From assembly GCA_905235615.1 (NCBI GenBank), contig CAJOMB010000095.1, forward strand, positions 1-5,680: a DNA stretch of 5,680 bases, in the 5' to 3' direction. The number at the start of each line of letters is the position of its first letter. Position 1 is the first letter of the stretch. The notes under the pieces were generated by a model that was given only the letters and a program-made list of their open reading frames with translations, made no database searches and was not told where the DNA came from. Source of the stretch: an uncultured Bacteroidales bacterium (GTDB taxonomy: Bacteria > Bacteroidota > Bacteroidia > Bacteroidales > UBA932). Positions 1-3,443 of the stretch are shown piece after piece. A program made the translations under genes and the position numbers.

Positions 1-33
1 CATGGCATGACCATCCGCGCCCCCAAGCAGTAG
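1..33 (+). CDS. 3' end of an upstream gene (product unknown)
   Basis: Reading from base 1 gives HGMTIRAPKQ followed by a TAG stop at 31-33. Nine of the ten codons end in G or C, like the real genes of this window and unlike the AT-rich sequence that follows, so this is probably the tail of a protein-coding gene that begins outside the window. Ten residues are too few to name a product. The stop codon is unusual: its TA is the presumed target duplication of the inserted element and its G is the first base of the element's inverted end. The original stop was therefore probably TAA, overlapping the ATG of the CYTH gene. A non-coding origin cannot be excluded from so short a stretch. Confidence 0.5.
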   Translation, partial: HGMTIRAPKQ

Positions 34-48
34 AGTCTGTTTTGAAAT
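31..48 (+). repeat. Left terminal inverted repeat (including TA)
   Basis: This is the left arm of the perfect 18-bp inverted repeat. Its first two bases, TA, also complete the stop codon of the upstream reading frame. Its TTTG at 41-44 could serve as a -33 promoter element pointing right. Confidence 0.85.
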
Positions 49-72
49 CATTCAATAAATTCTTTATGTTTC
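41..72 (+). promoter_or_regulatory. Possible rightward promoter inside the element
   Basis: TTTG at 41-44 within the left inverted end is followed after 20 bases by TATGTTTC at 65-72. The latter matches the Bacteroidota -7 consensus TAnnTTTG at five of six fixed positions. The 20-base spacing equals that of the better promoter before the GH2 gene. Transcription would start near 78-80 and run into the CYTH gene. AT-rich DNA produces such matches by chance, so this is a candidate only. Confidence 0.35.
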
Positions 73-178
73 TTTTTGGTAAATTTCCCTTAAAAATTTT
101 CACCCATAGGAACCCCTATGGCCAAAAATTTTCAAGAAAAATTTCCACGAAAATAAACTATAAATAAGAATATCAATC

Positions 179-196
179 ATTTCAAAACAGACTCTA
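179..196 (-). repeat. Right terminal inverted repeat (including TA)
   Basis: This is the right arm, matching 31-48 in reverse complement at all 18 positions. After one mismatch the match continues for three more bases (175-177 with 50-52). The arm ends at base 196, immediately before the ATG of the CYTH gene at 197. Confidence 0.85.
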
Positions 197-673
197 ATGG
201 CACAGGAAATAGAAAGAAAATTTTTGGTCAGGGGCAGCTTCAAGGAGGCTGCCTTTGCCGCCCTCCGCATCAGCCAGGGGTATATCTGCCGGGACAGCGG
301 CCGCACGGTGCGGGTGCGCATCCGCGGGGAACAGGCTTTCCTCACCATCAAGGGCCCGTCGGCCGACGGCGGCCTGAGTCGCTTCGAATGGGAGAAAGAA
401 ATTCCCGTCCAGGATGCCCGGGAGCTGATGACACTCTGCGACCCCGGCATCATTGACAAGACCCGCTATCTGGTAAAGGCCGGAAAACACACCTTCGAAG
501 TGGACGAGTTCTATGGAGACAACGAGGGCCTGATTGTGGCCGAAGTGGAGTTGGGCGCACCGGATGAATCCTTTGAAAGGCCTTCCTGGTTAGGCGAGGA
601 GGTGACCGGAGAAAGACGCTACTACAACGCCTCTCTTTCGCGGAATCCATACAAGAATTGGAAATCCACTTGA
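197..673 (+). CDS. CYTH-domain / triphosphate tunnel metalloenzyme
   Basis: This 158-residue protein is a complete single-domain CYTH protein, the length typical of small bacterial members. The family builds an eight-stranded beta tunnel that binds a triphosphate and divalent metal. Characterised small bacterial members hydrolyse inorganic tripolyphosphate or nucleoside triphosphates; related CyaB-type proteins are adenylate cyclases. Visible hallmarks are the ExExK signature at E4-E6-K8 (EIERKFLV), basic tunnel residues R39/R41 (VRVRIRG) and K52 (LTIKG), acidic pair E64/E66, K88/R90 (IDKTRY), D103/E104 (EVDEF) and the metal-type pair E116/E118 (VAEVEL). No signal peptide is seen, so it should be cytoplasmic. 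The start is fixed by the conserved motif beginning at residue 4. The ATG directly follows the inverted end of the upstream element, so its leader is element sequence. The substrate cannot be told from sequence; tripolyphosphatase is the most likely guess. Confidence 0.95.
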   Translation: MAQEIERKFLVRGSFKEAAFAALRISQGYICRDSGRTVRVRIRGEQAFLTIKGPSADGGLSRFEWEKEIPVQDARELMTLCDPGIIDKTRYLVKAGKHTFEVDEFYGDNEGLIVAEVELGAPDESFERPSWLGEEVTGERRYYNASLSRNPYKNWKST

Positions 674-692
674 AAGAAAATGTGTATCTTTA
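658..692 (+). promoter_or_regulatory. Possible promoter giving a near-leaderless SGNH transcript
   Basis: TATCTTTA at 685-692 matches the Bacteroidota -7 element TAnnTTTG at five of six fixed positions and lies seven bases before the ATG at 699. A start of transcription five to seven bases downstream would fall on or next to the start codon. The nearest TTG upstream (658-660) is 24 bases away, longer than the usual spacing, so support is weak. Read-through from the CYTH gene is an equally simple explanation for expression. Confidence 0.3.
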
Positions 693-698
693 CAGGAT

Positions 699-2105
699 AT
701 GAATACAAGGCAGGTTCTCATATTCTTCTGCAGCGTTTTTGCGGCGCTGGGCCTGCTGTGGCTCATAACCCCCGCGCAGGGCGTGAACCTGGGTATCTAC
801 ACCCTGCGTTTCGCTTCCCTTGAGGGTGCGCTGGAAGACGCCCGGACGGCCCGGGTAGATGTGGATTCCGTCCTGAGGAGCGTGAACGCCCGCTTCCGCA
901 TGGACCGGGACACCCTTCGCCATTATGCGGCCTTCTTCCGGGAAAACCCGGACCGCATCTATCTGCCCGGGGACGATGTCACATACTTTGACGCCCTGTT
1001 TCAGGAGATGGAACAGGCGGGGGAACAGGGCCGGACCGTCCGTGTCCTTCATTACGGAGACTCGCAGATAGAGATGGACCGCATCAGCCAGGATGTGCGG
1101 CAGGGCCTCCAGGAACGCTTCGGGGGCATAGGAACCGGCTTTTTTCCGGCTCTGGGAAATGTGCCGTCGGCCTCTGTCTATCATTCGGCGGCAGGGGATT
1201 TTGCTCACTACACCATGTATGGGGACTCCACCACTTCCCGTGCGGGACACAGGCGCTACGGCATGCTGGCCCAGGTGGTGCAGCTTTCGGGCAGCGGCTC
1301 GGTGAGCCTGAGAGGCACCGGGAACAAGAACGCCCGGGAGCGCGTGAAGGAATTCTCCTCCGTGAGCGTCCTCTACGGTCGGGCCGACAAGGACCTTGAC
1401 ATAAAAGTGACCAGCGACACGGTGAAAGCCCGGCAGACCACCCGCACGGCGGCAAGCGGCGTCACCCTCCGCACCTGGCAGTTCTCCCGTCCCGTCCGCA
1501 AAGCGACGCTCCAGTTCAAAGGCAGGGCCGAGCTTTACGGCATATCGGCCGATGGAGACGGGGGCGTAACCGTAGATAATGTGCCCCTGAGAGGCAGTAC
1601 CGGCACCATTTTCACCCGGATAGACTCTACCGTGATGCGGGACAACCTGGCCCTTGCAGACACCCGGCTTATCATCCTCCAGTTCGGCGGCAATTATATC
1701 CCGGCGGTGGGCGGTACGCGGAGCATCGAGCAGTATCAGGAGCAGATGACCCGGCAGATCCGCTATTTCCATGAGGTGGCCCCCGAGGCGAAAATTCTCC
1801 TTATCGGCCCGTCTGACATGGGAAAGAGCGTGAACGGACGCATTGTCACCTGGCCCCGCCTTCCCCAGATGGTGGACTCCCTCAAGGCTACGGCCCTGAG
1901 AAATGACGCCGCCTTCTGGGACCTCTTTCACATGATGGGCGGCGAAAACTCCATGGTGGAGTGGGTGCGGCATTCTCCTCCGCTGGCCGGGACGGACTAC
2001 ATCCACTTCACCCCGGCCGGAGCCCGGGAGGCGGGAGAGGCCTTCACCCGCTCTTTCCTTATGTATTACGACTTTTATACCCTGCGGAAAGCCACGAGAC
2101 CCTAA
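699..2105 (+). CDS. Exported SGNH/GDSL-family hydrolase (probable esterase)
   Basis: This 468-residue protein belongs to the SGNH/GDSL hydrolases, which cleave ester bonds with a Ser-His-Asp type site. Residues about 6-23 form one hydrophobic segment (VLIFFCSVFAALGLLWLI) after a short basic start, so it is a signal peptide or an N-terminal membrane anchor; the rest would be periplasmic. Block I is HYGDSQIEMDR with catalytic Ser122. Block III is QFGGN with G330 and N332. Block V is DYIHFTP with D433 and H436 as the probable catalytic pair. About 200 residues separate blocks I and III; the stretch at about 155-310 is rich in beta-type sequence and probably holds an inserted sandwich domain, with the block II glycine perhaps at 299 or 302. 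Similar Bacteroidota proteins are often encoded beside MBOAT acyltransferases, suggesting acetyl-ester chemistry, but no such neighbour is visible. The XylR-like gene follows after 12 bases, so cotranscription is likely. The actual ester substrate is unknown. Confidence 0.88.
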   Translation: MNTRQVLIFFCSVFAALGLLWLITPAQGVNLGIYTLRFASLEGALEDARTARVDVDSVLRSVNARFRMDRDTLRHYAAFFRENPDRIYLPGDDVTYFDALFQEMEQAGEQGRTVRVLHYGDSQIEMDRISQDVRQGLQERFGGIGTGFFPALGNVPSASVYHSAAGDFAHYTMYGDSTTSRAGHRRYGMLAQVVQLSGSGSVSLRGTGNKNARERVKEFSSVSVLYGRADKDLDIKVTSDTVKARQTTRTAASGVTLRTWQFSRPVRKATLQFKGRAELYGISADGDGGVTVDNVPLRGSTGTIFTRIDSTVMRDNLALADTRLIILQFGGNYIPAVGGTRSIEQYQEQMTRQIRYFHEVAPEAKILLIGPSDMGKSVNGRIVTWPRLPQMVDSLKATALRNDAAFWDLFHMMGGENSMVEWVRHSPPLAGTDYIHFTPAGAREAGEAFTRSFLMYYDFYTLRKATRP

Positions 2106-2117
2106 TCTGTTCTTGCC

Positions 2118-3281
2118 ATGCGCCTGATGTTCATTACAGATTTCACAGAGCAGTTCCCGTACAGGCTGCTCCGCGGAATACGGCGGTATTCGCAGGAAAG
2201 CGATACGCCGTGGGTGGTGTGTAAAATGCCGCCGTCCTACAAGCGGGAGATTGGCCTTTCCCGCGTGGTGGAGTGGGCCAAATACTGGCATGCAGACGTG
2301 GTTATCGGCCAGTTTGAATCGGATGAAGACGTAACGCTGTTCCGAAAAAACGGTATTGTGGCCATTGCTCAGGATTATATTTCCCCGTTCAAGGAGATTC
2401 CCAACCTCACCGGTGATTACCACCTTACCGGAGCCATGGCCGCCCGCCGCCTGTGCGGTCACGGCTTCAAGAACCTGGGCTACTTTGGCTATGAGAACGT
2501 ATGTTGGAGCGACGGCAGGCTCAAAGGCTTCCGGGATACGCTCCGGGAGGAATTCCATATCTCCCGGATTCACGTTTTCACAGACCTGCAGCTCTCCAGC
2601 ATATGGAGTTATGACATTTCCGTCTTGCAGGAGTGGCTGCATTCACTGCCCAAGCCCATCGGCATCTTCACCTGTGACGACAACTATGCGGAAATTCTGC
2701 TGGAAGCCTGCCAGGCGACGGGAATCAATGTTCCCATGGAGGTGGCCATCCTCGGGGTAGACAACGACGAGGTTACCTGCAACCTTACCGTACCGGCTAT
2801 TTCTTCCATAGACATGGATATTGAAAAAGCCGGATTTGAGGTTGCCCGGATGGCCGCCCGCATGGTGCAGGACCCCACTTATCCCGGAGAGGACATTGTG
2901 ATTCGGCCCGTTGCCGTGGTAGGGCGCGGCTCTACCGGCATCCAGGCCACCAACGACCCCGTGGTGGCGGCTGCCATACGCTATATCTACCAGAACCGCG
3001 CACGGAAAATTCAAGTGTCCGACGTGGTCTCGCAGGTCCCGGTTTCCCGCCGGCTGCTGGAGCAGCGCTTCAAGGAGGTGACGGGCTCCAGCCTTTATAC
3101 CATTATGTCCAACCTCAGGATGGACTATTTTGCCAGACAACTGATTACCTCCTCGGAGACGGTGTCGGAGATTGCCGCCCGCATGGACGAGCCGGATGCG
3201 AGAAGCCTTTCCCGCCGCTTCCGTGCGCTAAAAGGATGTACCCCTACAGAATACAGGAAAGAGAATTTGCGTAAATTGTGA
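2118..3281 (+). CDS. XylR-type regulator: LacI-like sugar sensor plus AraC DNA-binding domain
   Basis: This 387-residue protein is close to the length of Escherichia coli XylR and shares its layout. Residues about 1-275 form a periplasmic-binding/LacI-type sensor without a LacI helix-turn-helix: it starts directly with strand MRLMFITDF and RLLRGIRRY, contains a family-like GDYHLTGAMAARRL helix (99-112), FTCDDNYAEILLEAC (184-198) and the ILGVDND strand (211-217). Residues about 280-385 form an AraC-type DNA-binding domain with two helix-turn-helix units, near 298-320 (VSDVVSQVPVSRRLLEQRF) and 347-380 (VSEIAARMDEP to CTPTEYR). The family is cytoplasmic, senses a sugar and usually activates catabolic genes. 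The second unit lacks the usual CGF before the recognition helix and has MDE instead. The gene ends where a repeat pair begins upstream of the GH2 promoter, so the GH2 gene is its likely target. The start at 2118 fits the family; an ATG at 2127 is possible. The inducer is unknown: a xylose role should not be assumed from the name. Confidence 0.92.
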   Translation: MRLMFITDFTEQFPYRLLRGIRRYSQESDTPWVVCKMPPSYKREIGLSRVVEWAKYWHADVVIGQFESDEDVTLFRKNGIVAIAQDYISPFKEIPNLTGDYHLTGAMAARRLCGHGFKNLGYFGYENVCWSDGRLKGFRDTLREEFHISRIHVFTDLQLSSIWSYDISVLQEWLHSLPKPIGIFTCDDNYAEILLEACQATGINVPMEVAILGVDNDEVTCNLTVPAISSIDMDIEKAGFEVARMAARMVQDPTYPGEDIVIRPVAVVGRGSTGIQATNDPVVAAAIRYIYQNRARKIQVSDVVSQVPVSRRLLEQRFKEVTGSSLYTIMSNLRMDYFARQLITSSETVSEIAARMDEPDARSLSRRFRALKGCTPTEYRKENLRKL

Positions 3282-3298
3282 GTAAACATTCGCAAATT
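3264..3298. promoter_or_regulatory. Paired operator-like repeat upstream of the GH2 promoter
   Basis: AATTTGCG at 3264-3271 and CGCAAATT at 3291-3298 are perfect inverted copies of 8 bp. The same region also contains a direct repeat, CGTAAATT (3270-3277) and CGCAAATT (3291-3298), identical at seven of eight bases and exactly 21 bp apart, two helical turns. It ends three bases before the TTG at 3302-3304. A 21-bp direct repeat abutting the -35/-33 box is the usual geometry of AraC-family activator half-sites, and a XylR-type protein is encoded immediately upstream. The left copies lie within the regulator's last codons. Binding by that regulator is inference; the sequence shows only the repeats and their position. 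Confidence 0.5.
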
Positions 3299-3301
3299 AC
3301 G

Positions 3302-3332
3302 TTGTTTTTTATACTTGATCCGATTACTTTTG
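3302..3332 (+). promoter_or_regulatory. Bacteroidota-type promoter for the GH2 gene
   Basis: TACTTTTG at 3325-3332 matches the -7 consensus TAnnTTTG at every fixed position. TTG at 3302-3304 lies 20 bases upstream, as expected for the -33 element. Transcription would start at about 3337-3340, leaving a leader of roughly 105 bases before the ATG at 3444. The position between two co-directional genes suggests that the GH2 gene is a separate, regulated transcription unit. Confidence 0.65.
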
Positions 3333-3353
3333 TGGTAACAAACTAGTAACCAC
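3332..3353. repeat. Short dyad at the predicted GH2 transcription start
   Basis: GTGGT (3332-3336) and ACCAC (3349-3353) are inverted copies. Within them GTAAC occurs twice in direct orientation (3335-3339 and 3346-3350), 11 bp apart or one helical turn. It overlaps the end of the -7 element and the expected start point, where a repressor site could lie. Chance is possible at this length. Confidence 0.3.
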
Positions 3354-3443
3354 TGATAATCGAATGTTTCCCAGAATCGACATCGGGCGGAAATATCATT
3401 ATTTATATGGGGTTGTCAAGCAGCTCCATGAAAACTCTTGTCT

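Larger units (their letters stand above)
31..196. mobile_element. Fold-back MITE-like element with TA target duplication
   Basis: The 18 bases at 31-48 (TAGAGTCTGTTTTGAAAT) are the perfect reverse complement of 179-196. Inside them the two halves keep pairing with few mismatches or shifts: an A/T-rich stretch at about 63-100 against about 125-163, then a tip of CCATAGG (104-110) and CCTATGG (115-121) around an AACC loop. The whole unit is therefore one long imperfect palindrome, strongly AT-rich between GC-rich genes. It has no credible gene of its own. The simplest reading is a non-autonomous element of 162 bp (33-194) with 16-bp inverted ends, flanked on both sides by TA. TA duplication is known for IS630/Tc1-mariner elements and some IS5-group elements; the parent transposon cannot be identified here. 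An ordinary long intergenic hairpin is the alternative, but the exact TA boundaries at a stop and a start codon favour insertion. Confidence 0.8.

Noticed and set aside
31..196. The fold-back region as a rho-independent terminator or CRISPR-type repeat
   Set aside because: The stem spans the whole gap, has no U-run after it on either strand next to a gene end, and there is no repeated unit-spacer structure. The TA-bounded insertion reading explains more.
100..459. - strand frame reaching from the CYTH gene into the fold-back element
   Set aside because: It is antisense to the conserved CYTH motifs, and its end lies in element sequence with no domain.
690..2642. Long open frame of 650 codons on the - strand opposite the SGNH hydrolase and the start of the regulator
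   Set aside because: It mirrors genes with clear catalytic and DNA-binding motifs on the + strand, has no recognisable domain, and such open antisense frames are expected where codons mostly end in G or C.
3358..3380. Direct repeat AATCGA in the GH2 leader (3358-3363 and 3375-3380)
   Set aside because: Six bases repeated once, without symmetry or a matching copy elsewhere in the gap, is within chance expectation.
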